Shown piece after piece: positions 36,183-44,573 of a stretch of 64,000 nt of DNA (position 1 is its first letter; every line of letters begins with the position of its first letter). Position numbers and translations under genes: made by a program. The DNA comes from RYN-230 sp036497945 (lineage in GTDB: Bacteria > Actinomycetota > Actinomycetes > Streptosporangiales > Streptosporangiaceae). The notes below the pieces were generated by a model, which searched no databases, was not told the origin of the DNA, and was given only the letters and a program-made list of their open reading frames with translations. The DNA is taken from contig DASXIN010000023.1 in NCBI GenBank assembly GCA_036497945.1, positions 80,421-144,420 on the forward strand, in the 5' to 3' direction.

Positions 36183-36956
36183 TCAGCCGGGCACGGCCGC
36201 CAGGCGCTGGCCGCGGAACCGGGATGTCCACTCCTCCTGCGCCGGGTCCAGCCGCGGCAGCGGGCCAAGCGCCCAGCTGAGCAGCAGGTCGGCCAGGCCG
36301 GGGTTGCGCACCAGGGCGGGCCCGTGCAGGTAGGTGCCCAGCACCCGGCCGGCGTAGGCGCCCTCGGTGCCGTCCCCGTTGCCCACCCCGACCGACACCT
36401 GGGCCAGCGGCCGGGCGTGCGGCCCGACCCGGGTGACGCCCTGGTGGTTCTCGAAGCCGGTCAGCCTGGGCACGCCGAGCTGCGGATCGACGTCGGCCAG
36501 GATCTCGCCCACGCCGCGCCGCTCGCCCCGGCCGCTGCGGATGTCCAGGATCTCCAGGCCCGGCACCAGCTGGCCTTCGTCGCCGCCGAACTCGTGGCCG
36601 AGCAACTGGTACCCGGCACACACGGCGAAGATGACCGAGCCGCGGCGCGCCGCGGCGGCCAGCCCGCCGTCCTGCCGCAGCCGCCGGGCGGCCAGCACCT
36701 GGGGCAGGTCCTCCCCGCCGCCGAGCAGGTAGATGTCACCCTGGCTGGGCACCTGCTGGTCGGAGTTGACCAGGATGGATTCCACCCCGATGCCCCGGAG
36801 CCGGGCCCGGCGCTCCAGGATCAGCAGATTGCCCCGGTCGCCGTACGTGCTGAGCAGGTCCGGGTACACCCAGACCAGCCGGAGCGTGCTGGGGCCGCGG
36901 GCGTGCGCGCCCCGCGGGCCGCCGCCCGTGCTGCCCGGGTCCCAGGGTGGTCCCAT
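36183..36956 (-). CDS. gatD: lipid II isoglutaminyl synthase, glutaminase subunit GatD
   Basis: A 257-residue class I (CobB/CobQ-like) glutamine amidotransferase. It supplies ammonia to MurT for amidation of the D-Glu residue of lipid II. The nucleophile lies in FAVCAGYQLLGHEF and the catalytic His in GTYLHGPALVRNPGLAD; LGGGEDLPQ is the oxyanion region. ATG at 36956 has GGACAAGG upstream; the open frame extends further upstream through murT and is not coding. It lies 14 nt downstream of murT, the usual order. Confidence 0.93.
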   Translation of the reverse strand: MGPPWDPGSTGGGPRGAHARGPSTLRLVWVYPDLLSTYGDRGNLLILERRARLRGIGVESILVNSDQQVPSQGDIYLLGGGEDLPQVLAARRLRQDGGLAAAARRGSVIFAVCAGYQLLGHEFGGDEGQLVPGLEILDIRSGRGERRGVGEILADVDPQLGVPRLTGFENHQGVTRVGPHARPLAQVSVGVGNGDGTEGAYAGRVLGTYLHGPALVRNPGLADLLLSWALGPLPRLDPAQEEWTSRFRGQRLAAVPG

Positions 36957-36970
36957 CCTTGTCCCGCCTT

Positions 36971-38212
36971 TCAGGCCGCGCGGCCGACGGCCGTCCGGAT
37001 CTGCTGGAATGCCGTGTAGTTGGCGATCACGTCGAGGGTCCCGCCCGGGCGGACCCGGCTGACCGCGTCGTCGATCCCGTCCACCAACTGGAACGGCACC
37101 CGGTCCGCCTCCAGCCGGACGGCCAGGTCCAGGCCGCGCTCGCCGGCCACGAACACCGGGCGGCCGGCCACCACCCGGTAGTCCACGTCCCACAGCCAGG
37201 ACGTGTCCCGGCCGTCCGGGATCTGCGCGTTGACCGCCAGCAGGACCGGCACCGGCGGGGGCTCCAGCACGTCGAACGCCTCCAGCCAGCCGGCCGGGTT
37301 CTTGGCCAGCAGCAGCCGCACCTGGCGGCCCTGCCGCTGCACCTGGGTGTACCGGCCGGCCACCGAGGTCACCGAGCGCATCTTCTGCAGCGCGGCGGCC
37401 GGCGGGATGCCGAACACCTCGGCCACGGCCAGGGCCACCACTGCGTTGGACCGGTTGGCCCGGCCGGGCAGGGCCAGGTTGAGTTCGGTCATCCCGCCGG
37501 TCGAGTCGATGACCCGGGACCCGTCCAGCACCCAGCGCGCCGCCGGGCGGCTGAAACCGCATTCCCCGCAGCGCCAGCCCATGTCGTCCCGGCGCAGGTG
37601 GGAGCCGCACTGCGGGCAGCACCAGGAGTCCTCGTGCCAGCGCTGGCCGGCCGCCACCCAGGTCACCCGGGCCGCGCCCATGGCCGCCCAGGCGATCAGC
37701 GGGTCGTCCGCGTTGGCCACCACCCGGCACCACGGCGCCTGCTGGAACGCATCCCGCCAGCGCCGGGCCACCAGCCAGATCTCGGCGGCGCGGTCCATCT
37801 GGTCACGGCTGAGGTTCAGCAGCGTGACCACCCGGGCCTTGGTCGCCTGGAGCACGGCGGGCAGGTATTTCTCGTCCACTTCCAGCACCGCGTACGGGGC
37901 CTCGGGCGCCTGGCCGAGCGCGGCGGCCAGGCCGGCCTCCATGTTGGCGCCGAACGCGTTCGAGGCGACCTCCTGGCCCAGCGCGCCGAGCGCCGCAGAG
38001 ATCAGCCGGGTCGTGGTCGTCTTGCCGTTGGTCCCGGTGACCAGGACGATCTGGCGATCCGCGGCGAGCAGCGAGAGCAGTCCCGGCTCCACCCGCAGGC
38101 CGATGACCCCGCCGATGACGGACCCGTCACCACGGCCCGCGAGCCGCGACATCCGGCCAGCGGCGCCGCCCAGCGTGGTCGCCACGCGCGCCCGGATCGG
38201 AAGCTTGCCCAT
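36971..38212 (-). CDS. murT: lipid II isoglutaminyl synthase, Mur-ligase-like subunit MurT
   Basis: A 413-residue Mur-ligase homologue. The ATP site is VTGTNGKTTTTRL (around residue 60). A zinc ribbon is present as CPQC with a later CGEC (about residues 198-217), inserted in the ligase domain as in other MurT proteins, and a C-terminal DUF1727 domain contacts GatD. It amidates D-glutamate in the peptidoglycan stem peptide using ammonia channelled from GatD. ATG at 38212. Confidence 0.95.
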   Translation of the reverse strand: MGKLPIRARVATTLGGAAGRMSRLAGRGDGSVIGGVIGLRVEPGLLSLLAADRQIVLVTGTNGKTTTTRLISAALGALGQEVASNAFGANMEAGLAAALGQAPEAPYAVLEVDEKYLPAVLQATKARVVTLLNLSRDQMDRAAEIWLVARRWRDAFQQAPWCRVVANADDPLIAWAAMGAARVTWVAAGQRWHEDSWCCPQCGSHLRRDDMGWRCGECGFSRPAARWVLDGSRVIDSTGGMTELNLALPGRANRSNAVVALAVAEVFGIPPAAALQKMRSVTSVAGRYTQVQRQGRQVRLLLAKNPAGWLEAFDVLEPPPVPVLLAVNAQIPDGRDTSWLWDVDYRVVAGRPVFVAGERGLDLAVRLEADRVPFQLVDGIDDAVSRVRPGGTLDVIANYTAFQQIRTAVGRAA

Positions 38213-38395
38213 GGCCGATGATGCTATCCGGCCCAGATGTCAGGCAGGCCCGTGTCCTGCGGTCTGGGCGGCGCGGTGCTGGGCCGTGCCGCCTGGGCTT
38301 CCCGGGCCAGCCGCTCGTTCGGCTCGGCGCGCTCTGCTCGTCTGGGGCCGGGTTGCCTGCTGTGACTCATGGTGCAGTCGCGGAGGGCCAGAGAA

Positions 38396-38445
38396 GTTGA
38401 TGTTGACACAGGTCACACTCCAGGGTGAGCTACGCCAACATCAAC
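38396..38445. repeat. inverted repeat in the murT / small membrane protein intergenic region
   Basis: GTTGATGTTG (38396-38405) and CAACATCAAC (38436-38445) are perfect 10-bp arms with a 30-nt spacer. A TTGACA hexamer (38403-38408) overlaps the left arm, though no matching -10 follows at 17 nt. It may be an operator, or the base of an RNA stem. This gap (38213-38581, 369 nt) holds no gene. Confidence 0.6.
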
Positions 38446-38452
38446 AACAGCG

Positions 38453-38474
38453 CTGAGCCGCGAGCTGTGCTCAG
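38453..38474 (+). other. 6-bp stem in the same leader
   Basis: CTGAGC (38453-38458) pairs with GCTCAG (38469-38474) around a 10-nt loop; a further CTCAG follows at 38480. It is part of the structured region before the small membrane protein gene. Weak on its own. Confidence 0.3.
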
Positions 38475-38539
38475 AAGAAGCTCAGAAGCTGGGCCTACGG
38501 CTAGGAGAAACCCGGGAGGCAGTCTGGAGGCATAAGAAA

Positions 38540-38559
38540 TCCGGCAGGTTGCTGCCGGA
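38540..38559 (+). promoter_or_regulatory. 5'-UTR hairpin just ahead of the ribosome site
   Basis: TCCGGCAG-GTTG-CTGCCGGA is a perfect 8-bp stem with a tetraloop, ending 8 nt before the AAGGAGAG ribosome site of the gene at 38582. Its position suggests control of translation or RNA stability. Confidence 0.5.
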
Positions 38560-38581
38560 GCCTATTTAAGGAGAGATACCC

Positions 38582-38866
38582 GTGAGCGCCCTCGTCCTGG
38601 CCAACTTCCCGATCGCCGCCCTGATCTTCGCCGCTATGGTCGGCATCCCGCTGTGGCTGACCTTCAAGCGCCCGGACAAGGCCCCCCGGTTCAGCGCGGC
38701 CACATCCGGCAACAAGACCGTCCCGGCCTACCGCGCGGCTGGCCCGGCGGCTGCCCGCCAGCACGTTGCCGGGCACACCCCGGTGCCAGGCCGGGTGCAC
38801 GCCACCGCGCAGCGCGCCAGCCGCCGCCACGAGGCGGCTGCCCGGCGCGATGGTGTCCGGGCCTGA
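38582..38866 (+). CDS. small membrane protein, unknown function
   Basis: A 94-residue protein with one N-terminal transmembrane segment (LANFPIAALIFAAMVGIPLWLTF, residues 6-28) and an Arg/Ala/His-rich cytoplasmic tail. Similar short 'ANFPxAxLIFxAxxGIPLWL' proteins are found in actinobacteria without known function. GTG at 38582 has AAGGAGAG 6 nt upstream. It stands alone on the plus strand, preceded by a structured leader and followed by a strong hairpin, so it is an independently regulated unit. Confidence 0.7.
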   Translation: MSALVLANFPIAALIFAAMVGIPLWLTFKRPDKAPRFSAATSGNKTVPAYRAAGPAAARQHVAGHTPVPGRVHATAQRASRRHEAAARRDGVRA

Positions 38867-38904
38867 CCGGCCCGGCCGGCGGCCCAAGGCCGGCCAACAC
38901 CCAG

Positions 38905-38935
38905 CACGGCGGGAGCCACGGTGGCTCCCGCCGTG
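38905..38935. terminator. strong hairpin terminator
   Basis: A 14-bp perfect stem (left arm CACGGCGGGAGCCA, 38905-38918; right arm 38922-38935) with loop CGG. It lies after the small membrane protein stop and before the 3' end of the convergent TraM-like gene, and can act on both. Confidence 0.75.
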
Positions 38936-38979
38936 TCGCGTCTCTGCCGCGGCCCGCGTGTTCGCCCACGCAGCGGCCG

Positions 38980-41214
38980 TCACCCCTCGTCTCGCGGCCA
39001 GGGCAGCGGTTCGGGCAGCGGCTCCAGGTCCGGCGCCGGCGCAGGCTGACCCCAGGCCGCCGGCCCATCCGCAGCCCCCGGCCGAGCCGAGGCCATGGGC
39101 TCATCCGCAGCCCCCGTCTGGCCCCAGGCGGCGGGCACACCTCCAGTGCCGGGCGGCACCCAGGCCCGTGGGACGCCCCCAGCCGCTGGCCCATCCCCGG
39201 CCCTGCCTGCTTCCCCAGCCCAGGCTGCGGCAGGAGGTTCCCGCGCCGCCTGGAGCACCTCGTCGAGCGTGTGCAGCGTCGCGGTGGGCAGCCCCAGGAT
39301 GCCGGGGTTGGCGTCCGCCAGCATGACCCGGCGTCCGGCCGGGGACGCATAACTGACGATCACCGCACTGGGCGGAAGCTGCTGCAGTTCGTGCTGCTCG
39401 ACGAGGAACTCACGGGACCGCTGGCTGGCCTGGGCCAGTGCGCGGTTCGCGCCCACCGCCCGCGCGGTCTGCAGGCCCCACGCCGTGCCCCGGTTGATCC
39501 CCTCGGTCAGCGACACCGAGTCGCTGACCGAGGCCGAGTAGCTGGTCTCACCGTGCGCCGACGCGGTGCGCGGCGCGAACGGGGCGAACCCGGCCCAGCT
39601 GCTGCCCCGCCCTCCGCTCTGCCCGCTGCCCTGGCTGGACGAGCTGGACACCGCGGCCGAGGACGCCGTGCCGAGCGTGCTGGTGTACGCCTGGCCCGCC
39701 GTGTCGGTGACCGAGCTGCCCACCGTGTCGGTCAGCTGGGCCACCACGAAGCGGTGCTCGGTGCCGATCTGCTCGCTGGCCGCCCGGGCGTCGTCCGCGT
39801 TGCCCAGCCGCATGAACGCGACCGCCGCGTTCCCCCGGCCGAGCCGCGCCCGGGCATGCGGTGGCAGCGTCCGGTAGGCCAGCACCAGCCCGGTGCCGGT
39901 GGCCTCGCACGCGCCGCTCAGCCGGTCCAGCACGTCGCCGCGCAGCGTCTCGGCCCCGCTGACCAGTACGGTGTGCTGCCACGGCGGCCCTGGCCCGTGC
40001 TGCCTGCGGAGCAGGCCGGTCAGGCCGGCGGCCAGGTAGGTGCCGAGCACCTGGGTGCCGGCCAGGCCGGCCGCGGCGTCCACGGCCAGCACGCGGAGCC
40101 GGCTCGGCGGCACCGGGATCGGGGACGAGCCGAGGCTGGCCAGCTTGCCGAGCCTGGCCTCTAAGGCCAGTGCCCGCTCGGTGACCCGGTCGGCGGCGGC
40201 CCGGCCGTACAGCCCGGCGATCGCCTCGGCCTGGGCCTCGCCGATCAGCCCGGCCCGGATGTCCTGGTGCGGGTGGCCGACCTGGGCCAGCGCCCGCAGG
40301 CCGGCCACCAGCTCGGCCACGCTGGGCTGGTCACCGAGGACCGCGGCGATGCGCTCCAGGATGGCCGTGTCCTGGGCCATCCCGGACGGATCGGGCGGGC
40401 TGGCCGGGTCGCCGCCCGCCGACGCGGCCACGGCCAGCAGATCAGCCAGCGCATCTGGCGGCAGGCCGTGGCCCAGGTCGAACCGGGGCAAGTCGGCGGG
40501 CAGCACCCAGACCAGCGGGTCGGTGCCAGTACTGCGGGCGATGCTCAGCAGGTCCTGGGCTGCCGCACCCTCGGCCAGGTCCAGCACGGTGACCTCGCCG
40601 CCGGCGGCCAGCCGGAACCCGGCCAGCATGGCCAGCAGCGCCGACCAGCCGGCCAGCGTGCCGCCCGCCACGTCCACCCGGTCGATCTCGGCGGGCAGCG
40701 CCACCCCGTACCACCGGTGCTGGGCACCGAACGCCCGGCCGCGGGCCTGCCAGTCCCGGAACCGGCGGCCGTGCGCCTGCTGCTGGCCGTGCCGCTGGCG
40801 GCCCTGGACGGCACGTGCCCTGGCCACCCGCTGCTCCTCCCGGGCGACCAGGACGCGCAGCTCCTGGCGGCCGTGCCACACGCCGCGGGCACACCAGCCG
40901 GCTAGCAGCAGGAAGCAGGCCAGGCTCACCGCGGTCAGCGCGGCGGTGAGCACGCCCAGCAGGCCGAGTGCGGCGGTCAGCCCGGCCAGCACCAGGCCCA
41001 GCGCGCCGCCCAGCTGCAGCGGCCGGCTCAGCCGCCGCTCCTCGCGCTGCTGCGCGGCCAGCCAGCCCGGGTTGAGCTGCTGCGGCCCGGGCAGCGCCGG
41101 CCGCTGCGGCGGCGGTCCCGGGTCGGGGTGCACCTGGGCGTGCTCCCAGCCCAGGTAGACCCGGTCGGCGCGGGGTGGCGCCGCGGCGGCCGGTGTCACG
41201 TCCGGGCGGGTCAC
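38980..41214 (-). CDS. TraM/VirD4-like protein with degenerate P-loop
   Basis: A 744-residue protein. Residues 68-112 form a transmembrane hairpin. A nucleotide-binding-like domain follows, in which the P-loop position reads GGTLAGWSALL with no GK(S/T), then VTVLDLAEG as the next strand. The region AAVAFMRLGNADDARAASEQIGTEHRFVV resembles the C-terminal part of type IV coupling proteins. A Ser/Gly-rich segment (about 555-600) and a Pro/Ala/Gly-rich C-terminal tail are probably unfolded. Without Walker A it is unlikely to be an active ATPase. GTG at 41214 overlaps the upstream partner by GTGA. No relaxase or pilus genes are nearby, so conjugation is not implied. Confidence 0.55.
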   Translation of the reverse strand: MTRPDVTPAAAAPPRADRVYLGWEHAQVHPDPGPPPQRPALPGPQQLNPGWLAAQQREERRLSRPLQLGGALGLVLAGLTAALGLLGVLTAALTAVSLACFLLLAGWCARGVWHGRQELRVLVAREEQRVARARAVQGRQRHGQQQAHGRRFRDWQARGRAFGAQHRWYGVALPAEIDRVDVAGGTLAGWSALLAMLAGFRLAAGGEVTVLDLAEGAAAQDLLSIARSTGTDPLVWVLPADLPRFDLGHGLPPDALADLLAVAASAGGDPASPPDPSGMAQDTAILERIAAVLGDQPSVAELVAGLRALAQVGHPHQDIRAGLIGEAQAEAIAGLYGRAAADRVTERALALEARLGKLASLGSSPIPVPPSRLRVLAVDAAAGLAGTQVLGTYLAAGLTGLLRRQHGPGPPWQHTVLVSGAETLRGDVLDRLSGACEATGTGLVLAYRTLPPHARARLGRGNAAVAFMRLGNADDARAASEQIGTEHRFVVAQLTDTVGSSVTDTAGQAYTSTLGTASSAAVSSSSSQGSGQSGGRGSSWAGFAPFAPRTASAHGETSYSASVSDSVSLTEGINRGTAWGLQTARAVGANRALAQASQRSREFLVEQHELQQLPPSAVIVSYASPAGRRVMLADANPGILGLPTATLHTLDEVLQAAREPPAAAWAGEAGRAGDGPAAGGVPRAWVPPGTGGVPAAWGQTGAADEPMASARPGAADGPAAWGQPAPAPDLEPLPEPLPWPRDEG

Positions 41215-42893
41215 GGCACTTCCCCGGCGACGAACCGGCAGGCCGGGCGGACCTGGCCGCCGGGCTCCCGGACCGCGAGCACGAACTGATCGCCGCGGGC
41301 CGGGCCGGGCAGATCCAGCTGGGCGGCCAGCTCCGGCTGCTGGATGACCAGCACGTTGGCCAGCCCCGCCACCTGCCCGGCCACCGCCGCTGACCTGGTG
41401 CCCAGCACGGTGGCCAGCCCGGCCTGGGCACCGGTGTGCAGCAGGTTGGCCAGCGCCGGGCCGGCCAGCACGTCGCAGCGGCCGAACCAGGCCAGCCCGT
41501 CCCCGTCGATCCCGGACCGCGCCAACTCGGCGAAGGTGGCCGTCAGGTCCAGCGCGGCCAGGTTGGCGATCACCTGCGCGGCGCGGCCTGGCCGCGGCTG
41601 GCTCAGCGAGAACAGCGCCACCGCCCGGTCACGGACCACCGCGCTGAGGCTGATCTGGTCCTCCCCGGCCGTGGCCGCCGGGCGCAGCCAGCGGCCCAGC
41701 GGCGTCGCGCGCAGCCCGGCCAGTTCGCCGGCCAGGAACGCGCCGGTGGCCGGGTCCGCGGTCAGCAGGCTGGCCGAGGCCCTGACCCGCTCGGCCAGCG
41801 GCGTGCGGCCCGGGTGATCCGGCGGCGCCTGGCGCAGCCGCGCCCACACCGCATCCGGGCTGAGCAAGTGGACCACATCGTCCAGCACCGGGATCCGCGG
41901 ATCCCCAGGCGCCACGGCCAGCACCGCGAACAGGTCACGCAGGTAGCCGGCGCCGGTGCGCCGGGCCGGGCCGGCGACCGCGGCCCAGTCGATCATGCCC
42001 AGCACCAGGGCCGCATTCCGGGCCGGATCGCCGCCGCGCAGCGGGTCATAACAGCCGGGGCCGCCCGCCCCGAACACGTGCAGCGGCGCGCCAGCATCCG
42101 CGCACATTCTGGCCAGCGCCCCGGCCAGCCCCGGGGCGCCGTCCAGGTCGACCACGAGCACCGGCTTGCGGCGCCGGATGGCCGCGTGCACGAAACGGAA
42201 GCCGGCCGCGGCCACCTCCCCGGACGCGCTCCCGGCCACCAGCACGCCGCGTTCCGCCGCGCGCCAGGGCACCTCGGCAGGCTGCCCGCTCGGCCAGTCC
42301 ACGCCCAGCACGGCGCCAGCCCGGCCCGCCACCCCACCTGACCTAACGCTCCAGACGGTGAACTGCCGCCTGGCCAGCGCGACGAGTCCCGGGCGGAACG
42401 GCGGGACCGCGTCGCCGCCCCGGTGCAGCCAGCGCAGCCACCAGGCAGCGGCCGCCTCGGCCACCGCGGCCAGCAGGGCCAGTGGCGCCTGCCTGGGCAG
42501 CCACCCGGCCAGCCCGGCGTAGCCATGGCTCACGTGCAGCAGCCGGGCCGGGTCGTTGGCCACCCCGGTCAGGTAACCCAGCACCTGCCGCGGGCCAGCA
42601 GCGAAGCCGGCCAGCGTGGCGCGGGGACCGATGGCCAGCACCCAGACCAGCCCGGCTGCCGCCGGCACCACCAGCCACCCCGGGCGCCACCGGGTAGCGC
42701 GGCCGACCAGACCGAACAGCACGGCCAGCAGCAGGGTCAGCTGGGCCAGCAATAAGTGCGCGGCGAGCCAGCACAGGGTCAGCGCAGCGACGACCTCACC
42801 GCGTCGCGGGGTGCCCCCCGGGATCAGCTGCCGGGGCGGCCGCGACTCGCGGTCTACTACGTAGGGTGCCGAAGTGGTGACAGGGGGACGCAT
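41211..42893 (-). CDS. membrane VirD4-like partner with degenerate P-loop
   Basis: A 560-residue protein with N-terminal membrane segments (about 33-62 and 73-92) and a further hydrophobic region near 135-150. A coupling-protein-like domain follows: the Walker A position reads VLVAGSASGEVAAAG instead of GxxGxGKS/T, followed by VLVVDLDGAPGLAG and the CYDPLRGGDPARNA block typical of VirD4/TraG-like proteins. A C-terminal VIQQPELAAQLDLPG segment fits the family. The pair may be a membrane assembly that has lost ATP hydrolysis. ATG at 42893. Overlaps the next gene by 4 nt. Confidence 0.55.
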   Translation of the reverse strand: MRPPVTTSAPYVVDRESRPPRQLIPGGTPRRGEVVAALTLCWLAAHLLLAQLTLLLAVLFGLVGRATRWRPGWLVVPAAAGLVWVLAIGPRATLAGFAAGPRQVLGYLTGVANDPARLLHVSHGYAGLAGWLPRQAPLALLAAVAEAAAAWWLRWLHRGGDAVPPFRPGLVALARRQFTVWSVRSGGVAGRAGAVLGVDWPSGQPAEVPWRAAERGVLVAGSASGEVAAAGFRFVHAAIRRRKPVLVVDLDGAPGLAGALARMCADAGAPLHVFGAGGPGCYDPLRGGDPARNAALVLGMIDWAAVAGPARRTGAGYLRDLFAVLAVAPGDPRIPVLDDVVHLLSPDAVWARLRQAPPDHPGRTPLAERVRASASLLTADPATGAFLAGELAGLRATPLGRWLRPAATAGEDQISLSAVVRDRAVALFSLSQPRPGRAAQVIANLAALDLTATFAELARSGIDGDGLAWFGRCDVLAGPALANLLHTGAQAGLATVLGTRSAAVAGQVAGLANVLVIQQPELAAQLDLPGPARGDQFVLAVREPGGQVRPACRFVAGEVP

Positions 42894-42974
42894 CTCGGGT
42901 CAAGGTTCCCAGTCCCCCACCGCGCGTGTCCAGAAACCTGGTGGATCCTGGCGCCAATCGTGCGGGCTTGAGGG

Positions 42975-42992
42975 TCACGGTCTGTACCGTGA
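42975..42992. terminator. hairpin after the arsR-arsC fusion gene
   Basis: TCACGGT-CTGT-ACCGTGA, a perfect 7-bp stem, lies 34 nt after the stop of the minus-strand fusion gene and before the VirD4-like gene. It may end the former's transcript. No T-run. Confidence 0.4.
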
Positions 42993-43025
42993 GTTGTTGT
43001 GCTGTGGATGTGGTCATCCCCCCGG

Positions 43026-43703
43026 TCAGGAGATGGCCGCCAGGCGCGGCGCGAAACGCCTGACACGGTCGGCTAGCTGAGCCAGCGCAGCATCGAAGCT
43101 GCCAGGGTCGCCGGTCGGCACCGGATCCGGGACGGACCAGTGCACGGCCTGGTCGTCGCCGAGTTCTTCGTAGGCCAGGTCGCACACTGTGATGACGAGG
43201 TCGCCGACTTGCCGGACGTCGCTGATGAGGCGGGGCCGCAGCCGGGGGAGGGGCAGGCGGTGACGTGTGGCGGCAGCGATGGCGCCGGGATCTATCGCCG
43301 CCGCGGGATGCGTTCCGGCTGATACCGCCGGAACGCTGCTGGCCCGGCGCCACAGCGCTGCGGCCAGGTGTGAGCGCGCAGAATTGGCGGTGCAGACGAA
43401 CAGCACCCGCAGCGCCGCGCGGGCTGTCGGGGCGGCCAGCGTGTCGAGGGCGCCGGGGATCAGCTGAAGGTAGGTGCGGCGGCGGTCGCCTTCAGACCGG
43501 CGCCGGGTGATGATCCCGGCCTCTTCCAGCACGTGCAGGTGGTGCGCCAGCAGGTTCGACGGCATAGCCAGCATGGCGGCCAGCTTGGAGGGGGACGTGT
43601 CTCCGGCCAGTAGCGTGTCGGTGATCCGCAGCCGGGCAGGGTCGGCGAGGGCGGCGTGCACTGCAGCACGCCGGGCCAGGTCCGAGGTTGATTCAGGAAA
43701 CAT
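43026..43703 (-). CDS. ArsR-family regulator fused to arsenate reductase (ArsC/LMW-PTP fold)
   Basis: A 225-residue two-domain protein. Residues 1-100 are an ArsR-type winged helix (DPARLRITDTLLAGDTSPSKL, then LLAHHLHVLEEAGIITRRRSEGDRR). Residues 105-225 have the low-molecular-weight phosphatase fold: VLFVCTANSARSHLAAALW is the CX5R loop, and VHWSVPDP gives the catalytic Asp, a pattern shared with thiol-linked arsenate reductases. The protein should repress the divergent promoter region and reduce arsenate to arsenite, with mycothiol or thioredoxin as likely reductant (inferred). ATG at 43703 fits a leaderless message from the promoter described here; an upstream GTG at 43739 would span the operator. 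Confidence 0.85.
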   Translation of the reverse strand: MFPESTSDLARRAAVHAALADPARLRITDTLLAGDTSPSKLAAMLAMPSNLLAHHLHVLEEAGIITRRRSEGDRRRTYLQLIPGALDTLAAPTARAALRVLFVCTANSARSHLAAALWRRASSVPAVSAGTHPAAAIDPGAIAAATRHRLPLPRLRPRLISDVRQVGDLVITVCDLAYEELGDDQAVHWSVPDPVPTGDPGSFDAALAQLADRVRRFAPRLAAIS

Positions 43704-43710
43704 TGATTCA

Positions 43711-43742
43711 ATCTTGACTGAGCTACTTCCCTCTGTCAAGAT
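43711..43742. promoter_or_regulatory. face-to-face divergent promoters and ArsR-type operator
   Basis: Plus strand: TTGACT (43714-43719), 17 nt, CAAGAT (43737-43742), GTG of the aquaporin gene 6 nt later. Minus strand: TTGACA (43734-43739), 17 nt, CAAGAT (43711-43716), ATG of arsR-arsC 7 nt later. Both messages would be leaderless. The shared arms TCTTGAC (43712-43718) and GTCAAGA (43735-43741) form an inverted repeat, so each -35 overlaps the other's -10. An adjacent ATTGATTCAAT (43702-43712) is a second palindrome. Confidence 0.7.
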
Positions 43743-43748
43743 GACGCC

Positions 43749-44558
43749 GTGACCAGCGCACCCGTCCTGCTATGGCGCCGCCTGCTGGCCGAGTTCCTGG
43801 GCAGCGCGTTCCTGGCCGCGGTCGTGATCGGCTCGGGCATCGCCGCGCAGCGGCTGTCGCCGGGCCAGACCGGGCTGCAACTGTTTGAGAACGCGGCAGC
43901 GACCGCGGCCGGGCTGTTCGCGATCATCTTGATGTTCGGCCCGGTCTCCGGCGGCCATTTCAACCCGGTGGTGTCCTTCGTCGATGCCTTCTTCGGCGGG
44001 CTGCGCTGGCGCGAGGCCGCGGCCTACCTTCCGGCGCAGGTGGCCGGGTGCATCGCCGGGGCCGCGGCGGCGAACCTGATGTTCGCGCTGCCCGTGGTCA
44101 CCATCTCCACCAAGCACCGGGCCTCGGCCGCCCACTTCCTGTCAGAGGTCATCGCCACGGCCGGGCTGCTGCTGGTGATCTTCGCGCTGGCCCGCTCCGG
44201 GCGCAGCCGGTCCGCCCCGGCTGCCGTGGGCGCCTATATCGGCGCGGCGTACTGGTTCACCTCCTCCACCAGCTTCGCCAACCCGGCCATCACCATCGGC
44301 CGCATGTTCTCCGACACCTTCGCGGGCATTGCCCCGTCCTCGGTCGCGCCCTTTATCGCCGCGCAGATCCTCGGCGGCATCCTGGCTGCCGGGATCATCA
44401 AGGCGCTGTACCCGGCAATAACGCCGGCCGACGCTGCCGACATCATCGTCCCCCACCGCGGTGAAGCCGGACAGGCATCGGCCAGCACGGCACACCACAG
44501 CGCATCGCGGTCCGCGGATGGGCGGCCGCCCGGCCCGGCGTCACTGACCGGCAATTAG
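43749..44558 (+). CDS. aquaporin-family channel (MIP), possible arsenite channel
   Basis: A 269-residue, six-helix membrane channel of the aquaporin/GlpF family. The two pore boxes are GGHFNPVVS (NPV instead of NPA) and SFANPAITIGR (NPA). It ends in a polar Ser/His/Gly-rich tail. Beside an arsR-arsC fusion it resembles the AqpS type, in which arsenite made by ArsC leaves the cell down its gradient; no ArsB or Acr3 pump is present here. GTG at 43749 fits a leaderless start. The flavin oxidoreductase gene follows 15 nt downstream. Confidence 0.85.
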   Translation: MTSAPVLLWRRLLAEFLGSAFLAAVVIGSGIAAQRLSPGQTGLQLFENAAATAAGLFAIILMFGPVSGGHFNPVVSFVDAFFGGLRWREAAAYLPAQVAGCIAGAAAANLMFALPVVTISTKHRASAAHFLSEVIATAGLLLVIFALARSGRSRSAPAAVGAYIGAAYWFTSSTSFANPAITIGRMFSDTFAGIAPSSVAPFIAAQILGGILAAGIIKALYPAITPADAADIIVPHRGEAGQASASTAHHSASRSADGRPPGPASLTGN

Positions 44559-44573
44559 ACGGGAGCTACAGCC

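Noticed and set aside
36183..37733. A 516-codon frame extending gatD upstream
   Set aside because: The extra part lies out of frame over murT, which has complete Mur-ligase motifs; gatD begins at 36956.
38980..42893. A conjugative element
   Set aside because: Only two coupling-protein-like genes with broken P-loops are present; no relaxase, integrase, replication gene or attachment repeats were found.
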